Shown piece by piece: positions 1 through 6,563 of a stretch of 12,390 bases of DNA (position 1 is its first letter; each line of letters opens with the position of its first letter). The stretch is taken from assembly GCF_003865035.1 (NCBI RefSeq), contig NZ_BHVZ01000005.1:1-12390 (forward strand), given 5' to 3'. The DNA is from Anaerotignum faecicola (GTDB lineage: Bacteria; Bacillota; Clostridia; Lachnospirales; Anaerotignaceae). A model generated the notes under the pieces. The model was not told the origin of the DNA, ran no database searches, and saw only the letters and a list, made by a program, of their open reading frames with translations. A program made the translations under genes and the position numbers.

Positions 1-1860
1 ATGGCTATATATCATTGCACTTGTAAAATTATAAGCAGAGGACAAGGGCGGTCTGCCGTTGGTGCGGCGGCATATAGAAGCGGGGAAAAATTGTATAATG
101 AGTATGACGGAATAGAACACGATTATACGAAAAAAGGCGGCGTTGTATATAGTGAAATTATGCTTTGTGAAAATGCACCAAAAGAATATCAAGATAGGCA
201 AACATTATGGAACGCAGTAGAACAAATAGAGAAAAGCAGTAAAGCGCAGTTAGTGAGAGAGTATGAAGTAGCCTTGCCCGTGGAATTATCACGGGAAGAA
301 CAGATAAAACTTGTCCGTGATTTTGCAAAAGAGAATTTTGTAGATAATGGAATGTGTGTTGATTTTTCCATTCACGATAAAGAGGACGGAAACCCACACG
401 CTCATATCATGCTTACCACAAGACCGATTGAACAAGACAATTCGTGGGGAGTGAAGCAAAAAAAAGAATATATTTTAGATAAAAACGGTCAAAAGCAGTA
501 TGATAAAAAGAAACAGACATATAAATGCAAAACAGTCAAAACAACGAATTGGGATAGTAAGGAATTTTTACAGCGTTCCCGTGAAAGCTGGGCTGAAAAA
601 GTAAACCAAGAACTTGAAAAAAAAAGTCTGCCACAGAGGATAGACCACAGAAGTCTAAAGGAACAGGGAGTTGACAGAGTACCAACAATTCATGAGGGCG
701 GTGCGAGAAAATTAGAGAAGCGAGGAATTAAAACTGACCGTGGGAAGATAAACAGAGAAATCAAAACAGCAAATGGACAGATGCAAACAATAGATATTCT
801 GACTAAGCAGACACAAAAAGAAATTATAAATATCAGAGAAGATATTGAATGGAATAAACAGCATGAACATATTGCAAAAATTGAACGAATGTTACCAAAA
901 GCCACAGAAGAAAATAAAAATGTGCTTTTGAGATTGCAAACTGAAATGCTCAAAACCTATAACATAGCGAAGCGTTTAGAGCCAACCACAGCCAGTGCAG
1001 AAAGAACAATAGAATGTGATGGGCGTAAAGTTCCATATTTTGATTATCATAAAGACAAGCTGATAGGAGATATTTCATTCATACGGGATAAAATAGAGAG
1101 CAGTCTTGAAGCAATAAGAGAAAGGGCAAAAACAGCAGAACCACAGAGCGGTTTTGTCGCAAGGCGTGAAAGTATAATGCGGCAGGAGCAACCAAAGCAG
1201 GACGCACCGAAAATTGATACTGCCTATGCAGAAGAAATGGCAAGAAAACTTTCAGCGTTGCGCAGTGAATTTGTAAAAGCCATGGTACAGAGTGCAGAGC
1301 GTACCAGCTATCAGCCGAACCCGATCTATGAAAGACAGGCAAACGAAATAGAGAGTATTTCAAAGACCATATCGGAACAGAGCCGAACTATAAAGAGCTT
1401 GCAGGAAGAAAGGGACAAGTTGGGTATCTTCAAAGGCAGGGAGAAAAAAGAACTGCAAAACAAAATTGATAATTTTGAGAGATTGCGCAGGAGTAATCTT
1501 GACAAGCTGGGTGCGCTTGGTGTGTCCGAACCGTCCAAGGCAGATGAAGCGGTAAAAGAAAAAAGAAGCATGGCGGCACAGGAGCAGAACAGGGCAAAGG
1601 CGGCTATGCAGAACAGAGGGGCAAAGGAGAGAGCCGAAGAAGTAAAAGCGGCATTTCTCGAAGCGGCGAAGCAGATACCGGCAGACCAACGGCAGGAAAT
1701 ACTTGACCGTATGGGACAGCAGAAAGAAATTCCAACCATGGGACGATTGCAGTATTACCAAGCCGAAGCCGAAGCACGCCGCCAGCTTGACACTGCATTG
1801 AAGCAAGAAGCACAGACGAGGGAACGGAACAGGACACATGACCGTGACAGAGGTATATAA
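1..1860 (+). CDS. mobA: MobA/MobL-family (MOBQ) conjugative relaxase
   Basis: Relaxase of 619 aa that should nick the plasmid at oriT, stay bound to the 5' end and lead the strand into the recipient. The N-terminus (MAIYHCTCKI) resembles RSF1010 MobA. Tyr25 in GAAAYRSGEKL is the likely catalytic tyrosine. Residues 125-142 (HDKEDGNPHAHIMLTTRP) carry the metal-binding histidines His125, His133 and His135 of relaxase motif III. The relaxase domain covers about residues 1-240; the rest is highly charged and coiled-coil-like, with no primase or helicase motifs visible. If the window is circular, the ribosome binding site is AAAGGGGG at 12374-12381, nine bases before this ATG. A predicted oriT lies about 190 bases upstream across the junction. 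Family and role are confident; the exact nick position is inferred. Confidence 0.95.
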   Translation: MAIYHCTCKIISRGQGRSAVGAAAYRSGEKLYNEYDGIEHDYTKKGGVVYSEIMLCENAPKEYQDRQTLWNAVEQIEKSSKAQLVREYEVALPVELSREEQIKLVRDFAKENFVDNGMCVDFSIHDKEDGNPHAHIMLTTRPIEQDNSWGVKQKKEYILDKNGQKQYDKKKQTYKCKTVKTTNWDSKEFLQRSRESWAEKVNQELEKKSLPQRIDHRSLKEQGVDRVPTIHEGGARKLEKRGIKTDRGKINREIKTANGQMQTIDILTKQTQKEIINIREDIEWNKQHEHIAKIERMLPKATEENKNVLLRLQTEMLKTYNIAKRLEPTTASAERTIECDGRKVPYFDYHKDKLIGDISFIRDKIESSLEAIRERAKTAEPQSGFVARRESIMRQEQPKQDAPKIDTAYAEEMARKLSALRSEFVKAMVQSAERTSYQPNPIYERQANEIESISKTISEQSRTIKSLQEERDKLGIFKGREKKELQNKIDNFERLRRSNLDKLGALGVSEPSKADEAVKEKRSMAAQEQNRAKAAMQNRGAKERAEEVKAAFLEAAKQIPADQRQEILDRMGQQKEIPTMGRLQYYQAEAEARRQLDTALKQEAQTRERNRTHDRDRGI

Positions 1861-1980
1861 CACGGTATTTGCCCCATAGAGCCGTTTGGTGGTTTTCATG
1901 GTGTATTTCCTTAATGGGGGAAATAAGACTGCTCTAATAAGCCGTGACGCTCTCACAGGGGCAGTATAGAAAAGTAATCA

Positions 1981-2015
1981 AGGGGAAGTTACTCAAAGAG
2001 TGAGCAACTTCCCCT
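1981..2015 (+). terminator. Hairpin after mobA, probable terminator
   Basis: AGGGGAAGTT (1981-1990) is fully complementary to AACTTCCCCT (2006-2015), and a short ACTC/GAGT stem can form inside the loop. It lies about 120 bases downstream of the mobA stop. The tail TTGCTTATTG is only weakly T-rich, so termination is plausible but not certain. Confidence 0.5.
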
Positions 2016-2041
2016 TTGCTTATTGTGCGGCGTTCCATTTC

Positions 2042-2078
2042 GTCAAGGGCAAGGCAAGCGGCAGGAGCCGCCCTTGAC
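2042..2078. repeat. Nested GC-rich inverted repeat
   Basis: GTCAAGGGC (2042-2050) pairs with GCCCTTGAC (2070-2078), and within it GCGGC (2058-2062) pairs with GCCGC (2067-2071) around an AGGA loop. The two pairings share bases 2070-2071, so they partly compete. There is no T-tract. The element could be a cruciform or single-strand structure of the origin region, or part of a regulatory RNA; the sequence alone does not decide. Confidence 0.5.
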
Positions 2079-2232
2079 TGCATTTCTCACCCATCAGCGG
2101 CGAGATACCCGTTAAAAGCCGTGTAAGCCGCATAGACGAATGATTTATTAGAATATGGGAAAACTACATATAGAGCGAGAAAACGGCTTTATAGGGCAAT
2201 ATGCGGCACAGGTGACATAGGTAAAAAAACCT

Positions 2233-2412
2233 ATTGATAATCTAAGTCCCCTAAGACTAAAAAAGGTGGAATTACTTCATTGATAATCTAAGTCCCCTAA
2301 GACTTCAAAAAGGTAAAAAAAATATATTGATAATCTAAGTCCCCTTGACATGGGGTGATTGTCAGGGTACACTGAAAAGGTAAAAAAAATATATTGATAA
2401 TCTAAGTCCCCT
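2233..2412 (+). repeat. Four iterons, probable oriV
   Basis: Four exact direct copies of ATTGATAATCTAAGTCCCCT lie at 2233-2252, 2279-2298, 2326-2345 and 2393-2412. Start-to-start spacings are 46, 47 and 67 bases. Copies 1 and 2 share the extension AAGACT; copies 3 and 4 share an upstream GGTAAAAAAAATAT. A GGT trinucleotide precedes each copy by about 10-14 bases. Identical, spaced direct repeats just upstream of a replication gene are the classic mark of initiator-binding iterons. The wider gap between copies 3 and 4 is filled by a promoter. The binding protein is inferred to be the initiator encoded at 2776-4299. Confidence 0.88.
2345..2373 (+). promoter_or_regulatory. Promoter inside the iteron array
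   Basis: TTGACA (2345-2350), a 17-base spacer and TACACT (2368-2373) form a near-consensus sigma-A promoter. The first T is the last base of iteron 3, and the transcript would run through iteron 4 to the gene at 2465. Initiator bound to the iterons could therefore repress this promoter. Confidence 0.75.
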
Positions 2413-2464
2413 ACATAGGGTGTGGGGCTATTATATATTATTCAGCAGAGAGGAGTTTTTATAC

Positions 2465-2689
2465 ATGAGGATTGAGGGTTTTGATGTTACTTATTTATCT
2501 TCCTATGATGGGTTGCCTGTAAAAAATCATTTGCCTGTGGAGTTGAGGGAACGGTTCAAGACAGAGAACCAATGGTTGGAAAGTGGTTATGTGCTGGTGG
2601 CTGGTGCAGTTGGTTTGGAAATGCACCCTACGGCTGTAAGTAGGACTTTATGTACTTATTATCTTGATACGCAGGTAGAAGAACGGTAA
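2465..2689 (+). CDS. 74-aa hypothetical protein of the replication region
   Basis: Small protein of 74 aa starting MRIEGFDVTY and ending YYLDTQVEER. The ATG at 2465 is chosen because AGGAG (2451-2455) stands nine bases upstream; an in-frame GTG at 2420 would give 15 more residues but has no ribosome binding site and begins just after iteron 4. I recognise no family. There is no signal peptide; the stretch YVLVAGAVGLEM is mildly hydrophobic but too short for a membrane span. It sits between the iterons and the initiator gene, in the same direction, with its own upstream promoter at 2345-2373. A role in replication or copy control would fit the position but is speculation. Confidence 0.7.
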   Translation: MRIEGFDVTYLSSYDGLPVKNHLPVELRERFKTENQWLESGYVLVAGAVGLEMHPTAVSRTLCTYYLDTQVEER

Positions 2690-2697
2690 AAAGGAAC

Positions 2698-2726
2698 TTG
2701 CATTTTTCTTATTTATGTTATATAAT
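2698..2726 (+). promoter_or_regulatory. Promoter of the replication initiator gene
   Basis: TTGCAT (2698-2703), a 17-base spacer and TATAAT (2721-2726) lie about 50 bases before the initiator start. The -10 sits in GTTATATAATAT (2717-2728), a 12-mer found again over the -10 of the transfer operon (8434-8445). An AT-rich tract with ATAAGATATATAA (2731-2743) follows, close to the ATAAGTTATATA arm seen at other promoters of the plasmid, so shared control is likely. Confidence 0.8.
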
Positions 2727-2775
2727 ATAAATAAGATATATAATATATATCATGTAAATAAGGAAGTGTTGTACT

Positions 2776-4299
2776 ATGGCTAAGAAAGAACCACCGCAGG
2801 AGTATATAGAAGTATTGGAAGTTTTGAATGTGCTTTATGATGAGGTGGACGGTTGCTCTTTTTATGATTATATTTTCCCCGATAATCAGAAGCAGGGGGA
2901 GCAGTGTGGTCACTATGAAAAGCCTAATGCAGTTTATCTTTATACCAATGAAAAAGACAGTGGGTCAAGGAGAAGATTAAGGCGTCGCATAATGCTTTCA
3001 GATACATGGAAAGAAGATTATATAAATTATGTGGAGCAGAACCCATCTACTTTGTGTAGTGGGATTGCGTATCGAGGTAGGGCGAATAATTTAGAGAACG
3101 CTCAGCGTATGTATGCGCTGGCGATTGACCTTGACGGGGTTGGATTGTATGAATTAAAAAATTTGTTGTTAAGATTTGGACAGCCAGCGGAAAATATTCG
3201 CACACTTCCTGTTCCAACTTTTCTTGTAATGAGTGGCACGGGATTTCATGTGTATTACGTTTTTGAAGAACCGATAGACCTTTTTCCGAATATCAAGTTG
3301 CAAATGAAGTCTTTGAAATATGACCTTACTTTTAGAATGTGGGATTATAAATCGACTTCCAAGAAAGATAAAGTGCAGTATCAGTCAATCGTTCAAGGTT
3401 TTCGTATGGTGGGGAGTATTAACCCGAAGTATGATGTTGAAGTGAAAGCGTTTCAGATTGGCGGTAGGGTAACGTTAGAGTATCTTAATTCCTATGTGAA
3501 ACCGCAGAATAGGGTTGATGTGAATAGGCGTTTTGCCCCATCTAAGATGTCAAGGGAGCAGGCTAAGGAAAGTTATCCCGAATGGTATCAGCGTGTAGTC
3601 GTAGAGAAGAACAAGCGGCAAAAGAAATGGGACATAAAAGGCAAGCAGGGCTTCGCTCTGTATAATTGGTGGCTGAACCGAGCAGGGGAGATTACGGGCG
3701 GTCACAGATACTATTATCTGATGTGTCTTGTCATTTATGCTTGTAAGTGTGATGTGCCGAAAGAGAAGCTGAAAGCGGATATGTATGAAGTGTTTGATAA
3801 GCTGAAACTGATAGAGCATGACAATCCATTGACGGAAGAAGATGTGGAGAGCGCATTAGAGGTATATAGCAAGGAGTATTACAATTTTAAGATTTCAGAT
3901 ATTGAGTATCTAACAGATTTGCATATTGAGAGAAATAAGCGAAATTATCAGAAACAGAAAGACCATTTAGAAGAAGCAAGAGCTATTCGTGATATTCGTA
4001 TGAAGCGACAAAACAAGGATTGGCGTGAGGGTAACGGCAGAAAGAGTGCAGAGCCGATAATAGTTGATTTTTTTCGTGAAAACCCGACTGCAAGTAAAGC
4101 AGAGGTTATACGGGGAACAGGATTGTCTAAGCCGACAGTTTATAAATATTATGAAGCGGCAAAAGAAAAAGCGCAGTTAAAGCCAGCAGAGCCGATCGTA
4201 GCGGCAGGATTGGACACGGAAGAATTACGGGCGGTGTTTTCTCGCTGTGAGAATTTGCAGAGAATAGGGCGAGTTGACCGAGTTAATCACCGTGATTAA
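2776..4299 (+). CDS. Primase-like plasmid replication initiator
   Basis: Protein of 507 aa that most likely initiates and primes plasmid replication. Motifs match the archaeo-eukaryotic primase fold: YALAIDLDG (residues 113-121, acidic pair Asp118 and Asp120), SGTGFHVYY (153-161, His158) and FRMVGSINPKYD (about 209-220), resembling the R-x-x-G-S/T-x-N-x-K signature of plasmid primase-polymerases. A charged linker region follows, then a helix-turn-helix-like segment at about 438-460 (SKAEVIRGTGLSKPTVYKYY). No helicase P-loop is visible, so unwinding is probably done by host enzymes. The ATG has AGGAAG nine bases upstream. Position right after four iterons supports the initiator role. Family assignment comes from motifs only; DNA binding to the iterons is inferred. 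Confidence 0.8.
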   Translation: MAKKEPPQEYIEVLEVLNVLYDEVDGCSFYDYIFPDNQKQGEQCGHYEKPNAVYLYTNEKDSGSRRRLRRRIMLSDTWKEDYINYVEQNPSTLCSGIAYRGRANNLENAQRMYALAIDLDGVGLYELKNLLLRFGQPAENIRTLPVPTFLVMSGTGFHVYYVFEEPIDLFPNIKLQMKSLKYDLTFRMWDYKSTSKKDKVQYQSIVQGFRMVGSINPKYDVEVKAFQIGGRVTLEYLNSYVKPQNRVDVNRRFAPSKMSREQAKESYPEWYQRVVVEKNKRQKKWDIKGKQGFALYNWWLNRAGEITGGHRYYYLMCLVIYACKCDVPKEKLKADMYEVFDKLKLIEHDNPLTEEDVESALEVYSKEYYNFKISDIEYLTDLHIERNKRNYQKQKDHLEEARAIRDIRMKRQNKDWREGNGRKSAEPIIVDFFRENPTASKAEVIRGTGLSKPTVYKYYEAAKEKAQLKPAEPIVAAGLDTEELRAVFSRCENLQRIGRVDRVNHRD

Positions 4300-4317
4300 A
4301 TTCAAACGAATAATATA

Positions 4318-4364
4318 CATAATAGCAATAACATAAATACAGAAAATAAGTTATTGCTATTATG
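4318..4364. promoter_or_regulatory. Perfect 15-bp inverted repeat, probable operator
   Basis: CATAATAGCAATAAC (4318-4332) is perfectly complementary to GTTATTGCTATTATG (4350-4364). There is no T-tract after it, so it does not look like a normal intrinsic terminator for the initiator gene, although it could act in RNA. The left arm recurs exactly at 6302-6316 and a 10-base core recurs at 11905-11914, which points to a protein binding site. Confidence 0.6.
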
Positions 4365-4403
4365 CTGTATGAATATATGAGAGGTGGAAATACTATAAAT
4401 ATT

Positions 4404-4440
4404 AAAGAAAAGTTAAAGAAATATTCTTTACTTTTTCTTT
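4404..4440. promoter_or_regulatory. Imperfect palindrome over the toxin-antitoxin promoter
   Basis: Two 17-base arms, 4404-4420 and 4424-4440, match at 15 of 17 positions around ATA. The inner part, TAAAGAA-ATA-TTCTTTA, is perfect. It covers the proposed -35 (4427-4432), the right place for autorepression by the antitoxin or toxin-antitoxin complex. Confidence 0.6.
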
Positions 4441-4455
4441 GTTCTTGTATATACT
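4427..4455 (+). promoter_or_regulatory. Promoter of the toxin-antitoxin operon
   Basis: TTTACT (4427-4432), a 17-base spacer and TATACT (4450-4455) lie 25 bases before the antitoxin start. The -35 is weak but overlaps a palindrome suited to repression. Confidence 0.6.
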
Positions 4456-4479
4456 ATAAGTAAGAAAGGAGTGTTGTAT

Positions 4480-4746
4480 ATGTCACAGGCAGTTAATGTT
4501 AATTTCAAGCTGGACGCAGATGTAAAAAAGAGCATGGAACAGGCGTGTTCTGAATTAGGTCTTTCCATGAGTGCGGCGTTCACTGTGTTTGCTAAAAAAG
4601 TAGGCAGAGAAAAGCGTATTCCTTTTGAGGTATCGGTAGACCCGTTTTATTCTGATAGCAATATCCGTTATTTGGAAAATATCGTGCGTGATATTAAGGA
4701 CGGTAAAGCCCATTTCGCAGAGCATGACTTGATAGAGGTGGACTAA
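4480..4746 (+). CDS. RelB/DinJ-family antitoxin
   Basis: Antitoxin of 88 aa, expected to bind and inhibit the downstream toxin and to repress its own promoter. The N-terminal part (VNVNFKLDADVKKSMEQACSE and following) is the ribbon-helix-helix DNA-binding fold typical of RelB/DinJ proteins; the GLSMSAAFTVFAKK stretch is characteristic. The C-terminal half is the expected toxin-binding tail. The ATG at 4480 is preferred over an in-frame GTG at 4471 because AAAGGAG (4465-4471) lies eight bases before it, and the GTG lies within that ribosome binding site. The stop overlaps the toxin start by one base (TAATG), so translation is coupled. Confidence 0.9.
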   Translation: MSQAVNVNFKLDADVKKSMEQACSELGLSMSAAFTVFAKKVGREKRIPFEVSVDPFYSDSNIRYLENIVRDIKDGKAHFAEHDLIEVD

Positions 4747-5006
4747 TGAGGTTGCTATGGGAAGATAGAGCGTGGAGTGATTATCTGTACTGGCAGACGC
4801 AGGATAAGAAAACGCTGAAAAGAATTAACGGACTTATCAAGGATATTCAGAGAAGCACCTTTGAGGGTATCGGGAAGCCTGAACCGCTAAAGGAAAATCT
4901 AAGCGGTATGTGGAGCAGGCGTATTGATGATACCAACAGAATTGTTTACTATGAGAAAGACGAGATAATCTATATTGTTTCGTGCAAAGGGCATTATGAA
5001 GATTGA
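4746..5006 (+). CDS. yoeB: YoeB-family toxin, ribosome-dependent mRNA interferase
   Basis: Toxin of 86 aa, close in length and sequence to E. coli YoeB, which cuts mRNA in the ribosomal A site. Hallmarks are DYLYWQTQDKK near the N-terminus, FEGIGKPEPLKENLSG at 39-54 and WSRRI at 56-60. The family's catalytic residues are all present: Glu46, Arg65, His83 and the C-terminal Tyr84. The gene is intact and so should be active. It begins in the last base of the antitoxin stop codon and ends within the arm of a strong terminator. Role here is plasmid maintenance by killing or arresting plasmid-free daughters. YoeB toxins are usually paired with YefM-type antitoxins, whereas this partner looks like RelB/DinJ. 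Confidence 0.93.
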   Translation: MRLLWEDRAWSDYLYWQTQDKKTLKRINGLIKDIQRSTFEGIGKPEPLKENLSGMWSRRIDDTNRIVYYEKDEIIYIVSCKGHYED

Positions 5007-5036
5007 AAGGGGGACGGGCAACCGCCCTCTTTTTTT
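5006..5036 (+). terminator. Intrinsic terminator of the toxin-antitoxin operon
   Basis: AAAGGGGG (5006-5013) pairs with CCCTCTTT (5025-5032) with one G-T pair. Inside it, after a bulged A, CGG-GCAA-CCG forms a GNRA-type tetraloop. A T-run (5030-5036) follows. It begins on the last base of the toxin stop codon. Confidence 0.88.
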
Positions 5037-5037
5037 A

Positions 5038-5077
5038 CTCACGGTGAGTAAAAAAAGTCCTCACCGTGAGGACTTTT
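5038..5077. terminator. Second hairpin with paired CTCACCGTGAG palindromes
   Basis: AAAAGTCCTCA-CCG-TGAGGACTTTT (5053-5077) is a perfect 11-bp stem with A and T runs at its ends, so it can terminate in both directions. Its core CTCACCGTGAG (5060-5070) is preceded by the reverse-complement copy CTCACGGTGAG at 5038-5048. The same 11-mer recurs at 8480-8490 and 12329-12339, so this may also be a protein binding site. Confidence 0.7.
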
Positions 5078-5110
5078 CTCTTTTATCGCTTAAATCTGTA
5101 TGGAAAAGGA

Positions 5111-5139
5111 TTGACATATATAAATTATGGTGGTACAAT
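5111..5139 (+). promoter_or_regulatory. parA operon promoter
   Basis: TTGACA (5111-5116), a 17-base spacer and TACAAT (5134-5139) form a near-consensus sigma-A promoter 62 bases before parA. Its -10 overlaps the left edge of a long palindrome at 5138-5173. Confidence 0.85.
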
Positions 5140-5173
5140 AACATATATAAATTATATAACTTATATATGTTAT
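5138..5173. promoter_or_regulatory. 13-bp palindrome at the parA promoter, probable operator or parS
   Basis: ATAACATATATAA (5138-5150) is perfectly complementary to TTATATATGTTAT (5161-5173), around the spacer ATTATATAAC. The spacer and right arm together contain TATATAACTTATATA, the half-site seen in other palindromes of this plasmid. It covers the transcription start, so a bound protein would repress parA. It could also serve as the partition site. Confidence 0.75.
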
Positions 5174-5200
5174 ACAACAAACGTAAAGGAGTGTGACCCT

Positions 5201-5965
5201 ATGAGAATTGTAGCTGTGGCTAATCAAAAAGGGGGCGTTGGTAAAACGACAACCTCACAAGCCTTGACCGCAGGGTTAGCAGATAAGGGATATAAAGTAC
5301 TGGGAATTGACCTTGACCCACAGGGAAATCTTTCTTCTGCTTGCGGTTCGGTGAATTATAACGTACCGACTATTTATGAGCTGATGAAACGGGAAGTGAC
5401 CGCAGAGGAAACGATCCAGCACATGAACGGTGGATATGATATAATCCCCTCAAATATCATGCTTGCAGGAGCAGAACAGGAGCTTTCACAGACAGGAAAG
5501 GAACATAGGCTGAAAGAAGCGATTGCCGCCGTATCGGATAACTATGATTATATCATTGTTGATACGCCGCCCTCATTGGGTGTGCTGACGGTCAACGCAT
5601 TTACAGCGGCAAGTGATATTCTGATACCTACAACGGCAGGAATATTTGCGACTACGGGAATTAACCAGCTTAATGAAACCGTAAAGAGCGTACAGAAGTA
5701 TTGCAACCCGAATGTGAAGATAACGGGTATTTTGTTTACTCGTTTCAATCCGAGGGCAAATATCAGCAAGCAGATAAAGGAACTTACGGAGCAGTTGAGC
5801 CAGTATATTTCTGCACCGATTTATAAGACCTATATCCGTTCTGCAGTAGCAGTGGAAGAAGCACAGGCGAACAGGGTAGATATATTTGATTATGCGGAAA
5901 AATCAACGGTATCAGAGGACTATAAAGCCTTTATCGAGGAATTTCTGAAAGGAGAGCAGGAGTAA
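5201..5965 (+). CDS. parA: ParA-family partition ATPase
   Basis: Partition ATPase of 254 aa that should bind the nucleoid with ATP and distribute plasmid copies together with a centromere-binding partner. It has the deviant Walker A motif KGGVGKTT (residues 10-17), the A' motif DLDPQGN (37-43) and Walker B YIIVDTPP (117-124). It lacks the N-terminal helix-turn-helix of larger type Ia proteins, so it is of the small type Ib kind, which usually works with a small ribbon-helix-helix protein such as the next gene. The ATG at 5201 is chosen because AAAGGAG (5185-5191) lies nine bases upstream; the frame is open further upstream but that runs through the promoter. It overlaps the next gene by one base. 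Confidence 0.95.
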   Translation: MRIVAVANQKGGVGKTTTSQALTAGLADKGYKVLGIDLDPQGNLSSACGSVNYNVPTIYELMKREVTAEETIQHMNGGYDIIPSNIMLAGAEQELSQTGKEHRLKEAIAAVSDNYDYIIVDTPPSLGVLTVNAFTAASDILIPTTAGIFATTGINQLNETVKSVQKYCNPNVKITGILFTRFNPRANISKQIKELTEQLSQYISAPIYKTYIRSAVAVEEAQANRVDIFDYAEKSTVSEDYKAFIEEFLKGEQE

Positions 5966-6261
5966 TGGCAGGAAAGGCAAAATTTGACCAAGAAGCGGCG
6001 TTTAAGTCGATTATAGGAGCAGGAGCAACAGAGGACGAGAAGAAAGCTGATAAGCCAGCAGGAAAGGGCAGACCGCCAGTTGAGAGAGAAACAAAGAAGC
6101 GTGTGAGCCTTGCTCTTTATCCGAGCAGTTACGGAGCTTTACAGAAAATTGCCTATGTGAACCGTCAGAGCGCAAGTGATATAGTGTCGGAACTGATAGC
6201 CGACTATGTAGCCGCAAACGCTGGAAAGCTGAAAGAATACGATAAAATCAAAACTGAATAA
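5965..6261 (+). CDS. Ribbon-helix-helix partner of ParA (ParB-like)
   Basis: Basic protein of 98 aa that most likely binds the centromere and represses promoters. Residues 1-44 are charged, glycine- and lysine-rich and probably flexible, as expected for an arm that stimulates ParA. Residues 45-83 (KKRVSLALYPSSYGALQKIA and following) fit a ribbon-helix-helix: a strand with alternating residues and two helices. It starts in the last base of the parA stop (TAATG) with AAAGGAG upstream, so it is co-translated with parA. By analogy with the ParA-omega pair of pSM19035, in which the small protein is a global plasmid regulator, this protein is the best candidate to bind the AAGTTATATA palindromes at several promoters here. 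That link is inference. Confidence 0.82.
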   Translation: MAGKAKFDQEAAFKSIIGAGATEDEKKADKPAGKGRPPVERETKKRVSLALYPSSYGALQKIAYVNRQSASDIVSELIADYVAANAGKLKEYDKIKTE

Positions 6262-6268
6262 CAGGCAT

Positions 6269-6300
6269 AAGTTATATATATTATGTGATATATATAACTT
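6269..6300. promoter_or_regulatory. 12-bp palindrome before the 74-aa gene at 6337
   Basis: AAGTTATATATA (6269-6280) is perfectly complementary to TATATATAACTT (6289-6300) with an 8-base spacer. It shares the AAGTTATATA arm with the palindrome at 8400-8441 and resembles the parA operator. No convincing -35/-10 pair was found here, so it may be an internal operator or partition site in the parA operon. Confidence 0.65.
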
Positions 6301-6301
6301 G

Positions 6302-6318
6302 CATAATAGCAATAACAT
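6302..6318 (+). promoter_or_regulatory. CATAATAGCAATAACAT repeat
   Basis: This 17-mer is identical to 4318-4334, where it forms one arm of a perfect inverted repeat. Here it directly follows the 6269-6300 palindrome and ends 18 bases before a gene start, so the two sites form a compound regulatory region. Confidence 0.55.
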
Positions 6319-6336
6319 GTAAAGTGAGGTGCGGCG

Positions 6337-6561
6337 ATGAATACGGTAATAAAGGGAACAAAGACAATCGCAGAGTACAAGCGTGTTCGTGAGGATATGG
6401 AGAACTTAGCCAGGGCGAATTATGCCAGGCATAAAGAAGCCTTTGAAGAATGGGGAGAGGGCGAGCCTGTAAAGGCGTGGTTTGACTTTGAGGGGAACTT
6501 CTGTATCGAGTACGAAAGCGGCAAATGGTGGCACTATAACGATAAGGGGGAATGGTGGTAG
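6337..6561 (+). CDS. 74-aa hypothetical protein
   Basis: Small acidic protein of 74 aa, MNTVIKGTKTIAEYKRVRED and following. The N-terminal half is a charged helix; the C-terminal part is rich in aromatic residues (AWFDFEGNFCIEYESGKWWH) and ends in Trp-Trp, suggesting a small beta-rich fold. No signal peptide or membrane segment is present. I do not recognise the family. The ATG has AGTGAGG about seven to eight bases upstream. It lies 75 bases after the ribbon-helix-helix gene, behind two repeated operator-like elements, and is followed almost at once by the next gene, so it appears to be in the parA-led operon or under its own control. Confidence 0.72.
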   Translation: MNTVIKGTKTIAEYKRVREDMENLARANYARHKEAFEEWGEGEPVKAWFDFEGNFCIEYESGKWWHYNDKGEWW

Positions 6562-6563
6562 GT

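Larger units (their letters stand above)
1861..2464. other. Gene-free origin region
   Basis: These 600 bases between mobA and the first small gene hold no credible coding sequence. From left to right there is about 100 bases of unassigned sequence, a terminator-like hairpin (1981-2015), a GC-rich nested hairpin (2042-2078), about 140 bases in which I see only a pair of distant complementary segments (AAAGCCGT near 2115 and ACGGCTTT near 2185), then four iterons with an embedded promoter. The layout, directly before a primase-like initiator gene, fits a theta-type replication origin. No DnaA boxes were identified with confidence. Confidence 0.7.

Noticed and set aside
1326..1956. Minus-strand open frames over the end of mobA
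   Set aside because: They mirror the charged coiled-coil part of mobA; composition is Leu/Ser/Phe/Cys-rich and no start signal is present.
2233..2412. Four spaced 20-base repeats as a CRISPR array
   Set aside because: Spacers are unequal, AT-rich and partly repeated themselves, the repeat is not palindromic and no cas gene is present; iterons explain it better.
4318..4364. Inverted repeat as the terminator of the initiator gene
   Set aside because: No T-tract follows and the stem is AT-rich; the arm recurs elsewhere away from gene ends, so an operator is more likely.
4975..5196. Small plus-strand open frame after the toxin
   Set aside because: It runs through a terminator, a second hairpin and the parA promoter, with no ribosome binding site.
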